Shown here one piece after another: positions 1-7,982 of a stretch of 9,138 nt of DNA (the first letter of the stretch is position 1; each line of letters opens with the position of its first letter). A program made the position numbers and the translations under genes. The DNA is from a bacterium TMED198 (GTDB taxonomy: Bacteria > Fidelibacterota > Marinisomatia > SCGC-AAA003-L08 > D37C17). Location of the stretch: the NCBI GenBank assembly GCA_002170735.1, contig NHIV01000001.1:1-9138 (forward strand), in the 5' to 3' direction. Under the pieces are notes generated by a model. The model searched no databases. It worked only from the letters and a program-made list of their open reading frames with translations, and was not told the DNA's origin.

Positions 1-1534
1 CATTTTTCCTGAAAATAATAATATCATCAATATCAGAACATGGAGATAAATATTCACCACTAGTTATTTTAGTTCCAATAAAACCTTCTTTTTTATCTAC
101 TAAAAGCTTTTTGTTGGATACAGCAACTTGCTTAACCTCAATGCTATCTAAACTAGAAACAACTGTTCTCCTCTTATGCAATTCGCCATATTTATCCAAT
201 AGCATCTCATAATATCTGATAGTATATTGATCAATATGCTTGATATTATTTTCTACTTCTAAAATATTTTCTTCAATTCTATGAATTTCATCAGCAATTT
301 TTTCCATATCAAATTTTGATATTGTTTTAATTTTAATTTCAGTAAGCTGAATTATATCTTCTTTAGTAAGACTCTTTTTAATTTTTCCTGCTAATAGCAT
401 CATTGCTTTCATAATAGTATTTATAATTTCGTCCCAAGTAGAACAATCTTCAATTTTTTGATAAACTTTATTTTCAATAAATAGCTTTTTCAAGCTTAAA
501 AAATGCCATTTTTTGTTTAATTTTTCTAACTCAAGATTTAACTCTTTGCTAAATATTTCCTTTGTTTGATCAGAATACCATTTAATTATCTCTTCAACCT
601 TTAAAAAAGTAGGTTTATTATTAACAATTAAGCAACAATTTGGAGATATTGTTACTTCACACGACGTAAAAGCAAATAATGCATCCATAGTTACATGAGG
701 AGATACACCTTTTGTTAAAATTATCTTTATCTCAACTTTCTCAGCAGTATTATCTTCAATTTTTCTTATTTTAATTTTACCTGAATCATTTGCCTTTACT
801 ATTGATTCAATTAAGCTTTGAGTAGTTACGTTGTAAGGTACACTCCTAATTATAAGATTTTTATCTTCATCAATGTCAATCTCAGCTCTTATCTTAACTT
901 TTGAACCTTTAAATCCGCCATTGTATTTTGAAAAATCAGCTATACCTCCTGTAATAAAATCTGGAAGTATTTTGATGTTTTTACCATTTATACTGGCGAT
1001 TAATGCTTTTGTAATTTCTTTGAAATTATGAGGTAAAATTTTAGTTGACAGTCCAACTGCTATCCCTTCTGCACCTTGGAGTAAAATTAGTGGAAATTTT
1101 GAAGGAAGTTGAATCGGTTCATTATTTCTCCCATCATATGAATCTTTCCAATTTGTAATCTCTTTATTGAACAAAATATCTTTAGCAAAATCTGATAGCT
1201 TAGCCTCAATATATCTTGGTGCAGCGGCTTTATCACCAGTATTTATATTTCCCCAATTTCCTTGAGTCTCAATTAAAAATTGTTTTTGACCTATTTTAAC
1301 AATTGCATCACCAATTGCCGCATCTCCATGAGGATGATACTGCATTGTATGACCAATAATATTTGCGACTTTGTTAAATCTACCATCATCAATGATTGAC
1401 ATCGAATGTAATATCCTTCTTTGTACAGGTTTTAGACCATCATCTATATTTGGAATAGCTCTTTCAAGAATTACATAAGAAGCATAGTCTAAGAACCACT
1501 CATCATATAGCCCTTTTATATCAAATTTTTCCAT
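1..1534 (-). CDS. parC: DNA topoisomerase IV subunit A (ParC), 3' end outside the window
   Basis: This is the DNA-breaking and rejoining subunit of topoisomerase IV, which with ParE (the gene just upstream) unlinks daughter chromosomes. The first 511 codons are present and read without a stop to the window edge; the rest lies beyond it. The start is the ATG at 1534, five bases after the parE stop, and the peptide begins MEKFDIKGLYDEWFLDYASY. The winged-helix core carries RPI-type features: KPVQRRIL (36-42), HPHGD (67-71) and AAAPRYIEA with the expected catalytic tyrosine Y108. A tower and coiled-coil stretch follows to about residue 470, and the last residues look like the first strand of the C-terminal beta-pinwheel. 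The GHTMQYHPHGD and GNWGN..TGD wording is the Bacteroidota ParC form, not GyrA. At the quinolone-pocket positions equivalent to E. coli ParC S80 and E84 it has A72 and D76. Family assignment is firm; ParC rather than GyrA rests on wording and on pairing with parE. Confidence 0.95.
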   Translation of the reverse strand, partial: MEKFDIKGLYDEWFLDYASYVILERAIPNIDDGLKPVQRRILHSMSIIDDGRFNKVANIIGHTMQYHPHGDAAIGDAIVKIGQKQFLIETQGNWGNINTGDKAAAPRYIEAKLSDFAKDILFNKEITNWKDSYDGRNNEPIQLPSKFPLILLQGAEGIAVGLSTKILPHNFKEITKALIASINGKNIKILPDFITGGIADFSKYNGGFKGSKVKIRAEIDIDEDKNLIIRSVPYNVTTQSLIESIVKANDSGKIKIRKIEDNTAEKVEIKIILTKGVSPHVTMDALFAFTSCEVTISPNCCLIVNNKPTFLKVEEIIKWYSDQTKEIFSKELNLELEKLNKKWHFLSLKKLFIENKVYQKIEDCSTWDEIINTIMKAMMLLAGKIKKSLTKEDIIQLTEIKIKTISKFDMEKIADEIHRIEENILEVENNIKHIDQYTIRYYEMLLDKYGELHKRRTVVSSLDSIEVKQVAVSNKKLLVDKKEGFIGTKITSGEYLSPCSDIDDIIIFRKN

Positions 1535-1539
1535 AGCTG

Positions 1540-3390
1540 CTATACTTCAATTCCATAATCAATTAAATTATTTATAATATATTCCTGCCTGTCTTGTGTA
1601 TTTTTACCCATATAGTATGTTAAAATTTCATCAATTGAAGAATTTTGGCTCACTTCTACTGGTTTGAGCCTTATGTTCTTTGAAATAAATAATTTAAACT
1701 CATCAGGATTGATTTCACCCAATCCTTTAAATCTTGTTATTTCAATAGAACTTTTTCCAAGTTTTTTAATTGCACTATCTTTTTCCTCTTCATCATAACA
1801 ATAAAAAGTTTCTTTTTTATTTCTAACTCTAAACAAAGGGGTTTCTAAAATATATAAATGATTATTTTTAACCACTTTATTGAAAAATTGAAGGAAAAAA
1901 GTTAAAAGAAGTAATCTAATATGCATTCCATCAACATCTGCATCAGTAGCAATAATAATTTTATTGTACCTTAAATTTTCAATTCCGCTCTCAATATTGA
2001 GGGCATGTTGTAGCAAATTAAATTCTTCATTTTGATATACAATTTTCCTACTAAGACCAAAACTATTTAAGGGTTTACCTCTCAAGCTAAAAACTGCCTG
2101 TGTTTGTGGGTCTCTAATTTTTGTAATTGAACCGCTAGCAGAGTCTCCCTCTGTAATAAAAATCATTGACTTTTTACGAATAGAAGCATCTCTTCTCATA
2201 TCATTCAAATGAACCTTGCAATCACGTAATTTCTTATTATGCAAATCAGCTTTTTTTGATGTCTTTTTTGCAATTTTCTTAATCGCAGAAATTTCTTTCC
2301 TCTCTTTTTGGGAAGAAAGTATTCTATCTAATAATTTCTGTGACGTATCAGGGTTCTTATGTAAAAAATCATCTAGTTTCTTTTTAATATATCTATTAAT
2401 AAATACTCTGATCGTTTCTCCATCTGGAGATATTTCATTTGATCCTAACTTTGTTTTTGTTTGTGACTCGAAAACAGGATCTTGTATTTTAATTGAAACA
2501 GCCGCAACTATTGAGGCCCTAACATCTATTGGTTCAAAATCTTTTTTATAAAACTCTCTTAAGGTTCTTACAAGGCTTTCTTTGAATGCTGAAAGATGGG
2601 TCCCACCTTGAGTTGTATGCTGTCCATTTACATATGAATAGTAATCTTCTCCATACTGGCTGCCATGAGTAAATGCTATCTCAAAATCATCTGATTTGAA
2701 ATGAACTATTGGATATCTAAATTGTATATTGGTATCTGATTCTTTTAGAAGATCAAGTAAACCACTATTTGATTTAAACTTTTGACCATCAAATTTTATA
2801 ATTAAGCCAGCATTTAAATATGTATAAGTTTTGATTCTATCAATTATAAAATTTTGTTTATAATTAAAATTTTTGAATATTTTTTCATCAGGTAAAAAAG
2901 ATATCTCAGTGCCATTTCTTTCTTCTGTTTGGAGATTATCGGTCTCTTTAACCAAATTGCCCATTGAAAAACGTACTTCTCGATACTCACCATCTCTAAA
3001 TGATCTAGCAATAAACTTTTCAGAGAGAGCATTTACTGCCTTAGTACCTACACCATTCAAACCTACTGATTTTTTAAAAACTTTAGAATCATACTTCGCT
3101 CCTGTATTAATTTTCGAGACTGCATGTCTTAATTTTCCCAAAGGTATTCCTCTTCCAAAATCTCTTATTAATATCTGTTGTTTATTAATATTGATCTCAA
3201 CTGTTTTTCCAAAACCCATAACATATTCATCAATACAATTATCAACAATCTCTTTAATTAAAACATAAATGCCATCATCTGAGCTGGTCCCATCTCCTAT
3301 TTTGCCAATGTACATACCAGGTCTACTTCTAATATGATCTTTCCAATCAAGTGTTTTTATCGTTGATTCATCATATAAGTTCTTATTCAT
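1540..3390 (-). CDS. parE: DNA topoisomerase IV subunit B (ParE)
   Basis: This is the ATPase subunit of topoisomerase IV, 616 residues, a normal length for the short ParE type. The N-terminal GHKL ATPase shows E47 and N51 in [10 protein letters not shown] (catalytic base and Mg ligand), D77 in RDFGRGIP (adenine contact), a glycine-rich lid [14 protein letters not shown] (110-123) and the transducer QTK loop (310-312). The TOPRIM domain has [10 protein letters not shown] with E414 and the metal-binding DADVDG (483-488), followed by RFKGLGE (553-559). The start [22 protein letters not shown] is the Bacteroidota ParE form; GyrB of that group starts differently. The ATG at 3390 overlaps the end of the lipoprotein gene by 8 bases (ATGAATAA), and parC follows 5 bases after the TAG stop, so parE and parC are almost certainly co-translated. 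All key catalytic residues are intact. Confidence 0.97.
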   Translation of the reverse strand: MNKNLYDESTIKTLDWKDHIRSRPGMYIGKIGDGTSSDDGIYVLIKEIVDNCIDEYVMGFGKTVEININKQQILIRDFGRGIPLGKLRHAVSKINTGAKYDSKVFKKSVGLNGVGTKAVNALSEKFIARSFRDGEYREVRFSMGNLVKETDNLQTEERNGTEISFLPDEKIFKNFNYKQNFIIDRIKTYTYLNAGLIIKFDGQKFKSNSGLLDLLKESDTNIQFRYPIVHFKSDDFEIAFTHGSQYGEDYYSYVNGQHTTQGGTHLSAFKESLVRTLREFYKKDFEPIDVRASIVAAVSIKIQDPVFESQTKTKLGSNEISPDGETIRVFINRYIKKKLDDFLHKNPDTSQKLLDRILSSQKERKEISAIKKIAKKTSKKADLHNKKLRDCKVHLNDMRRDASIRKKSMIFITEGDSASGSITKIRDPQTQAVFSLRGKPLNSFGLSRKIVYQNEEFNLLQHALNIESGIENLRYNKIIIATDADVDGMHIRLLLLTFFLQFFNKVVKNNHLYILETPLFRVRNKKETFYCYDEEEKDSAIKKLGKSSIEITRFKGLGEINPDEFKLFISKNIRLKPVEVSQNSSIDEILTYYMGKNTQDRQEYIINNLIDYGIEV

Positions 3391-5038
3391 TGAAGCTCTT
3401 ATTTTTAGTTAAAGATTTAATTGAAACAAGCCCGTATTCTTTAAAAATTTTCTTTATCTTCTTTGGCAGAGATGGGTTATTTCTAAATTTATAGTATAAA
3501 TTTTCAACTGACTGTAAATTGATAAACTTTGAAGAATAGTAAAATTCTTCATTATTTATTTTAAAAAGAAATTTAGAATAGTCTAATTCTTGAAAATAAT
3601 TTTCTTTAAAATATTTTTTTGTATAATCTTCTTCTTTCCCTTTAAGATAGTTATACTCATTAATCATATAGACTGTGCATTTCAATTTATCCCTCAATAG
3701 CCATATTCTTAAGAAATCATCCACTTCTGATTCATTAAGAATATTAGAAAAAAAATAAAACCACTGATCTGAAAATAGCTCAAATGACAGGTCGTTAATA
3801 TTAATATTTTCATTTTCATAATGCAATGAATGAACAAATCTAGGAATAATATTTTTTATTGTGTACAAATCAGAATCAAATGAATTTATAGTTTCATCTA
3901 ATTTGTTTTGTATATAGCAAAAGGTTTCTTTTGTACCTGTAAAATGATTATTACTAAAACTAATTGGTTCACTAAAATAATTATTTTCATCCATTTCAAT
4001 AACTAAATCACTGCTCAACAAATCATTAAAAAAAAATATCTTGTTAAAATAATTAAATATTTTCTTATTAGACTCTACAAGAGTATTTGATAAATCTTGT
4101 TTCTGATGCTTCTCATCGATAAAATCAAACGTCCAAGATATCACATTAAGTGTATCTTGACGGTCAACCCATATCGGCTCATCATTGTATTGTAAATAAT
4201 GCTTCAAAGAAATATCAAATATTTGATTCTGAATTAATTTTATTTTTTTTGAAGCAATTAAATACATATTATTAAAAGAGTACTTTTTACCAATTATTAG
4301 ATCAAAAACCTCTTTGTCAAAAAGTTTTTTTATATTTTGTTTTTTGTAATAAGCATCATTAAAAAAAAATTGCAACTCTTTTATACCTGAAATTGTCATT
4401 TCCGTATAAATATTAAGCATCTCTAGATCATTGGGATCAGATGAAAATAGTTTATTATTAATGTTATTTAATAACTCAATTAATCTTTCTGAATCTTCAA
4501 TAAATATTTCCTTATTTTTAATAGTTAAAACTTTAATGTTATTCATGCAATCTCTAAATAATTTCTCTGATCCAACTAGCAATTTGTTAATACTGCTTAT
4601 TTTTTCAACTTCAGAAAAATTATTTTGCTTTAGAATTGACTGAATAGATCTAGATAAAGTTTCAATGTAAATTGATGGTTTTGATTTGTGAACTTCCTTA
4701 TAATTATATTTATAGTCAATAAAATCAAGATGTTCCTTTATTGAATAAAATTCTAACAAGCTTAAATCTCTTAATCGTGTATAATCAATTTGTGATAATT
4801 CAATTTTAAATCTATTTATATCTGCTATGTTTTCATTTATTGATGAAAAGTCTTTAAGATCTGGATCTAATGGGTAGCCAAATGCTAAAGCTTTTTCAGG
4901 ATTGTACATGAGATACCATTTAATAAACGCATTCTTTAAATTAAGAAAAGATTTTTGATGAGAATTTGTGCATGATGTCAACAAAACAATTAATAATAAA
5001 TATAAAAATTTATTTGAAAAAATAGATTTATTTGACAT
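3383..5038 (-). CDS. Putative lipoprotein, divergent DUF885-like, metal site apparently lost
   Basis: This encodes a 551-residue exported protein. The N-terminus has a basic start, a hydrophobic stretch and the lipobox LLTSC with C23, so it should be a lipid-anchored envelope protein. I choose the ATG at 5038; an in-frame TTG two codons earlier is possible but would put two residues ahead of a good start. The ATG overlaps the nadK stop by 11 bases. The body resembles DUF885 proteins (putative peptidases of alpha-helical fold). Near the N-terminus are a '[20 protein letters not shown]' segment and then [21 protein letters not shown] stretch lies where the family has its DGSRPG.FY segment. [12 protein letters not shown] (397-408) lies where the family has HE..PGH, DQW (424-426) where it has EGW, and [14 protein letters not shown] where it has R..R.vvD..lH. 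The metal-ligand pattern is not preserved, so a non-catalytic relative is likely. The DUF885 link is by eye and moderate; lipoprotein status is firm. Not an enzyme I can name. Confidence 0.72.
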   Translation of the reverse strand: MSNKSIFSNKFLYLLLIVLLTSCTNSHQKSFLNLKNAFIKWYLMYNPEKALAFGYPLDPDLKDFSSINENIADINRFKIELSQIDYTRLRDLSLLEFYSIKEHLDFIDYKYNYKEVHKSKPSIYIETLSRSIQSILKQNNFSEVEKISSINKLLVGSEKLFRDCMNNIKVLTIKNKEIFIEDSERLIELLNNINNKLFSSDPNDLEMLNIYTEMTISGIKELQFFFNDAYYKKQNIKKLFDKEVFDLIIGKKYSFNNMYLIASKKIKLIQNQIFDISLKHYLQYNDEPIWVDRQDTLNVISWTFDFIDEKHQKQDLSNTLVESNKKIFNYFNKIFFFNDLLSSDLVIEMDENNYFSEPISFSNNHFTGTKETFCYIQNKLDETINSFDSDLYTIKNIIPRFVHSLHYENENININDLSFELFSDQWFYFFSNILNESEVDDFLRIWLLRDKLKCTVYMINEYNYLKGKEEDYTKKYFKENYFQELDYSKFLFKINNEEFYYSSKFINLQSVENLYYKFRNNPSLPKKIKKIFKEYGLVSIKSLTKNKSFNE

Positions 5039-5906
5039 TTCCAAGCCAATTCATTTTATTCCTAAGTGTTGAAAAATAATCGCTATCATTAAACTGAATA
5101 ATATTAGCTTTATTTTTTGATTTTTGTATATTAATTACATCTGTTTTTTTTATCTGAATTCGAACTTGGCCATCTACGGCTAAAATCATCCCACCACTAT
5201 CACTTTCAAACTCGATACTAATAGCACTATTATCAGAAAAAATTATTGGCCTTGCAGATAAGCTTTGTGGGCAAATAGGAGTTAAGATAATTGCCTTCAT
5301 ATCTGGTGATATTATTGGGCCTCCTGATGAAAGTGAATAAGCAGTTGATCCTGTTGGCGATGCAAAAATTAAACCATCACTAGTATACGTATTTAAATAT
5401 ATTCCATTAACTTGAACTTTGCACTTAAGTAATCTTATTGATTCTCCTTGATCAATAATTACATCATTTAAAGCATTGTATTTTATTCTTTGTTGATTAG
5501 ATGAAATTGAAACTTCTAACATCATACGTTTTTCAATAATATACTCTCTATTAATTATCTTATTAATTTTTTCTTCCATATCACTCTCAGTAGATTGGGC
5601 AAGAAAGCCGAAGCTTCCAATGTGTATTCCTAATATAGGTTTCAACAAACTACCTTGTCTCCTGACAGTTGACAGAATGGTTCCATCGCCTCCTGAAGAA
5701 ATAATCACATCACATTTTTTGTTGAGTTCTTCAAAAGATAAAATTTTATCTCTCAAGATTTGGACTCCTGAACTAAAATTTGAAAGTTGGAAATCGGAAG
5801 AAATAAATAAATCAGAGTCTGGAAAGGAATTTATTACTGTATGCAAAGATTGAAAAACTTTAAAAAAATTTTTCTTTCTAAAATTACCTGAATAACCAAA
5901 TATCAT
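5028..5906 (-). CDS. nadK: NAD kinase
   Basis: This cytosolic enzyme phosphorylates NAD to NADP using ATP or, in some members, polyphosphate, and is the only known route to NADP. It has 292 residues, the usual length. The sequence shows SSGGDGTIL (71-78) with the catalytic D74, GIHIGSFGFLA (93-103), the NE/D-type motif NALND (144-148), the glycine-rich SDGLIFASPTGSTAY (176-190), LTPICPQSLSARP (208-220) and the closing LRNKMNWLG. Two positions are worth noting. The residue before SDG, where E. coli has R175, is T175, and the usually conserved histidine of P-H-S/T-L is Q214. The ATG at 5906 follows the small basic gene by 27 bases that are almost pure A/T, with no Shine-Dalgarno; the 3' end overlaps the lipoprotein start by 11 bases. 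The enzyme call is firm; NAD-versus-NADH preference is open. Confidence 0.95.
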   Translation of the reverse strand: MIFGYSGNFRKKNFFKVFQSLHTVINSFPDSDLFISSDFQLSNFSSGVQILRDKILSFEELNKKCDVIISSGGDGTILSTVRRQGSLLKPILGIHIGSFGFLAQSTESDMEEKINKIINREYIIEKRMMLEVSISSNQQRIKYNALNDVIIDQGESIRLLKCKVQVNGIYLNTYTSDGLIFASPTGSTAYSLSSGGPIISPDMKAIILTPICPQSLSARPIIFSDNSAISIEFESDSGGMILAVDGQVRIQIKKTDVINIQKSKNKANIIQFNDSDYFSTLRNKMNWLGNVK

Positions 5907-5933
5907 TAATTGTAAAATTAATAATAAATATAA

Positions 5934-6023
5934 TTACTTTTTCTTATGTCTATTCGCACGAAGTCTCTTCTTTCTTTTGTGCGTATTCATTTTTTTTCTT
6001 TTTCTTTTTTTACCACAAGGCAT
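5934..6023 (-). CDS. Small basic AURKAIP1/COX24-type ribosome-associated peptide (29 aa)
   Basis: This very small gene has an ATG at 6023 and TAA at 5936-5934, 29 codons plus stop. The product starts MPCGKKRKRKKMNTHKRKK and ends RLRANRHKKK. Well over half its residues are Lys, Arg or His, and it has no acidic residue. The pattern MP.GKKRKR.K..THKRKKRLR.NRHKKK is the one I know from Bacteroidota proteins annotated as 'AURKAIP1/COX24 domain-containing', related to the mitochondrial small-subunit protein mS38 and to the actinobacterial bS22. A role on or near the small ribosomal subunit, contacting rRNA, follows from that kinship, not from the sequence alone. The start is supported by AGGAG six bases upstream. 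It sits 9 bases after hup and 27 bases before nadK. Its length makes it easy to miss, but the family match and ribosome-binding site make chance unlikely. Confidence 0.85.
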   Translation of the reverse strand: MPCGKKRKRKKMNTHKRKKRLRANRHKKK

Positions 6024-6029
6024 TTGTAA

Positions 6030-6034
6030 CTCCT
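6030..6034 (-). promoter_or_regulatory. Shine-Dalgarno AGGAG for the small basic gene
   Basis: On the minus strand AGGAG lies six bases before the ATG at 6023, an ideal spacing. It overlaps the hup stop codon (TAG, 6035-6033). None of the other fully contained genes here has so good a match at proper spacing; most have A/T-rich leaders, as is common in Bacteroidota. It supports the start and suggests re-initiation or coupling after hup. Confidence 0.6.
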
Positions 6035-6326
6035 AAAATCCTCTTAATAATGTTTTATTTACTTTGTCTTTTAATAGCTTTGAAACTTTAAAATAGGGCA
6101 CAAATCTCTCGGAAAGCTTTATAACTTCGTTCGTAGAAGGATTCCTAGCTTCTCTAGCATCCCTCTTTTTAATATAAAAACTTCCAAAACCCCTAATATC
6201 AACCCTTTCTCCACGCATTAGAGAGTCAGAAATTGATATAACTAATGAATTAATAACAACTTCAGTTTCAATTTTTGTTAAACCAGTTTTACTCGAAATT
6301 TCATTTACTATATCAGCTTTAGTCAT
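6033..6326 (-). CDS. hup: HU/IHF-family DNA-binding protein
   Basis: This is a 97-residue nucleoid protein of the HU/IHF fold, which binds and bends DNA as a dimer. The N-terminal helices start MTKADIVNEISSKTGLTKIE and the dimer core has GERVDIRGFGSF (39-50). The arm KKRDAREARNPSTNE (53-67) carries the intercalating proline P63, and the helix FKVSKLLKDKV closes the protein. The ATG at 6326 gives the standard MTKADI start. The arm wording (ARNP.T.E) is the general bacterial HU/IHF form rather than the 'TARNI' version I associate with many Bacteroidia, which bears on taxonomy. It follows mltD after a 69-base gap, the largest in the window, so it may have its own promoter. The stop TAG is part of the ribosome-binding site of the next gene. 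HU versus IHF-beta cannot be told apart here. Confidence 0.95.
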   Translation of the reverse strand: MTKADIVNEISSKTGLTKIETEVVINSLVISISDSLMRGERVDIRGFGSFYIKKRDAREARNPSTNEVIKLSERFVPYFKVSKLLKDKVNKTLLRGF

Positions 6327-6395
6327 AATCTCTATAAAATATACACAATAATTTAGTTCATATCCTTCTCAAATCCACTAATTCTTTTAAATCAA
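6327..6395 (-). promoter_or_regulatory. mltD-hup intergenic gap, possible hup promoter
   Basis: These 69 bases are the only gap longer than 30 in the window and the most likely place for an internal promoter. On the minus strand TATATTTT (6343-6336) matches seven of eight positions of the Bacteroidota -7 element TAnnTTTG, but I see no TTG at the expected distance upstream. Transcription from it would leave almost no leader before the ATG at 6326. I see no hairpin plus T-run that would terminate mltD transcription. Low confidence. Confidence 0.2.
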
Positions 6396-7982
6396 TCAAT
6401 TTGTATAAATCTTTAATTTGGTTCCATATTTAATCTTATTATTTCTCAAACCATTCCATTTTTTAATTTTTCTAACTGAAGTTTTATATTTCATTGCAAT
6501 ATGACTTAAAGTTTCATTCCTTTTAATTTTATGAAAAATATAATTATTTTTTGCTTTTGTTTTTTTAATTGAATCATTATTTCCAATAGGGATTACAAGC
6601 TTTTGACCTGGGTATATATGTTTCTTATTTTTAAGCTTTTTATTAATCATCCTTATATCTGCAATTCGGACATTGTACTTTCTTGCGATTAACCATAAAC
6701 TTTCTCCGTATTTGACTTTATGCTCTTTAAAAATTATTTCATCAATTTTATCTTCATCGACAAGGGCAAAAAGTGAATCAAAATCATTATTACAAGTTAA
6801 TGGCATCCTGAATGAAAAACTCTCATTTGATTTCAAAGGTGGAATTCTATCTCTTCTAATTTTAGGGTTATATCTTTTTAGCGTTTCAATATCAACATTG
6901 GAGCATTTAGAAATAACATCAAGTGTTACGGATTTGTCAATACTGATTTCATGCCACTCCATTTTAGAAGGATTTTGAGAAGGAGAAAAACCATATTTTA
7001 TTGGATTCTTATCAATAAATATAGCTGCCATCACATTTGGAACATAGTTCCTTGTTTGAAGTGGCAAAGAATGTAAATCCCAGTAATTTTTTGATCCATC
7101 TCTTTTGATCGCTCTTCTAACTCTATTTGATCCACAGTTATATGCAGCCAACGCTAAATACCAATCTCCAAACCTTTTATACAAATCCTTAAAGTATCTT
7201 GCAGCTGCATATGTTGATCTAATAAAATCCCTTCTTTCATCAACCCACCAATTTTTTTCCATACCATATATTTTACCTGTAGATGCTATAAACTGCCACA
7301 TTCCAGAAGCATGTGCATAGGAATATGCTTTAGGATTTAATCCACTTTCAATCATTGCAACATAAAATAATTCAGGAGGCACACCCTCCTCTTCTAAAAT
7401 AGGCAATATTATTGGCTTGAATACACTTACTCTGTGAATCCATTTTTGAAAGGTATCCCTTCCTTGCCCCTTAAAAAAATTAATAATATTAGCAACCTTA
7501 TTATTATATGTAATTGGCAAATGACCTGGTATAACCTCAACGGTTTCATCTACAAACTCTAGATCCTCTAATGTTTGGGAATATATATAATCATTAAGCT
7601 TATCCTTAAATAATGCGACAGATAGTGTATTATTTGGATTATTTGAAGTAATTGCTTTATTTTCAAAATAATCAATAGAAGCCATTAAAAGTTGATTAAA
7701 CTCTATTTTCTGAAAATCATTTACATTTTCTATATTGATAGATTCAAGGATTTCGAACAAAACTACAAAATTATAATTAGCATTTAAAGTGTCACCAATT
7801 GAGTCAAGAATTATTGCATCAGAAAAAATTAACTTTGCTTCTTGAAGCTGATCATTAAAAATATCGAAATTAATATTTTCTTCAACATTCAGATTATCAT
7901 GAGTACTTTCATCTCCAAATAAAAAACTATTTGATAAAATAAATACCCAAATTATAAATTTTCTTTTATTGTTAAATAGCAT
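6396..7982 (-). CDS. mltD: MltD-type membrane/periplasmic lytic transglycosylase with LysM domains
   Basis: This 528-residue protein cleaves peptidoglycan glycan strands to 1,6-anhydro products in the periplasm. A signal peptide covers about residues 1-23 (basic start, hydrophobic core, LFGDE). I see no lipobox cysteine, so unlike E. coli MltD it is not clearly a lipoprotein. A variable helical region follows to about 160. The GH23/SLT domain (about 185-330) has catalytic E212 in AMIESGLNP, then ASGMWQFI..TG..YG (226-240), AARYFKDLY and LALAAYNCG..RV (277-288). Residues 344-394 look like a degenerate LysM-type repeat (NP..RRDRIPPL). Two good LysM repeats follow at about 420-465 and 484-526, which anchor the enzyme on the cell wall. 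The ATG at 7982 lies 31 bases inside plsC; it is kept because it gives the complete signal peptide. It is followed by hup. The enzyme class is firm; mltD is the closest named type. Confidence 0.92.
   Translation of the reverse strand: MLFNNKRKFIIWVFILSNSFLFGDESTHDNLNVEENINFDIFNDQLQEAKLIFSDAIILDSIGDTLNANYNFVVLFEILESINIENVNDFQKIEFNQLLMASIDYFENKAITSNNPNNTLSVALFKDKLNDYIYSQTLEDLEFVDETVEVIPGHLPITYNNKVANIINFFKGQGRDTFQKWIHRVSVFKPIILPILEEEGVPPELFYVAMIESGLNPKAYSYAHASGMWQFIASTGKIYGMEKNWWVDERRDFIRSTYAAARYFKDLYKRFGDWYLALAAYNCGSNRVRRAIKRDGSKNYWDLHSLPLQTRNYVPNVMAAIFIDKNPIKYGFSPSQNPSKMEWHEISIDKSVTLDVISKCSNVDIETLKRYNPKIRRDRIPPLKSNESFSFRMPLTCNNDFDSLFALVDEDKIDEIIFKEHKVKYGESLWLIARKYNVRIADIRMINKKLKNKKHIYPGQKLVIPIGNNDSIKKTKAKNNYIFHKIKRNETLSHIAMKYKTSVRKIKKWNGLRNNKIKYGTKLKIYTN

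Noticed and set aside
2216..2551. Plus-strand open frame of 111 codons inside parE
   Set aside because: It is a low-complexity antisense shadow of a conserved gene with no recognisable domain. The other plus-strand frames (2873-3268, 4431-4643, 5620-5853, 6673-6978, 7105-7320, 8097-8387) are rejected for the same reason.
2844..3032. Minus-strand open frame of 62 codons inside parE
   Set aside because: It is an out-of-frame shadow of the ParE ATPase domain. The 77-codon frame at 8736-8969 within serS is the same kind of artefact.
1540..3390. GyrB instead of ParE
   Set aside because: The N-terminal pattern ([28 protein letters not shown]), the short length and the direct junction with a ParC-type A subunit all fit ParE.
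5039..5044. TTG start for the lipoprotein two codons upstream
   Set aside because: The ATG at 5038 gives a normal lipoprotein leader; the TTG adds nothing and deepens the overlap with nadK.
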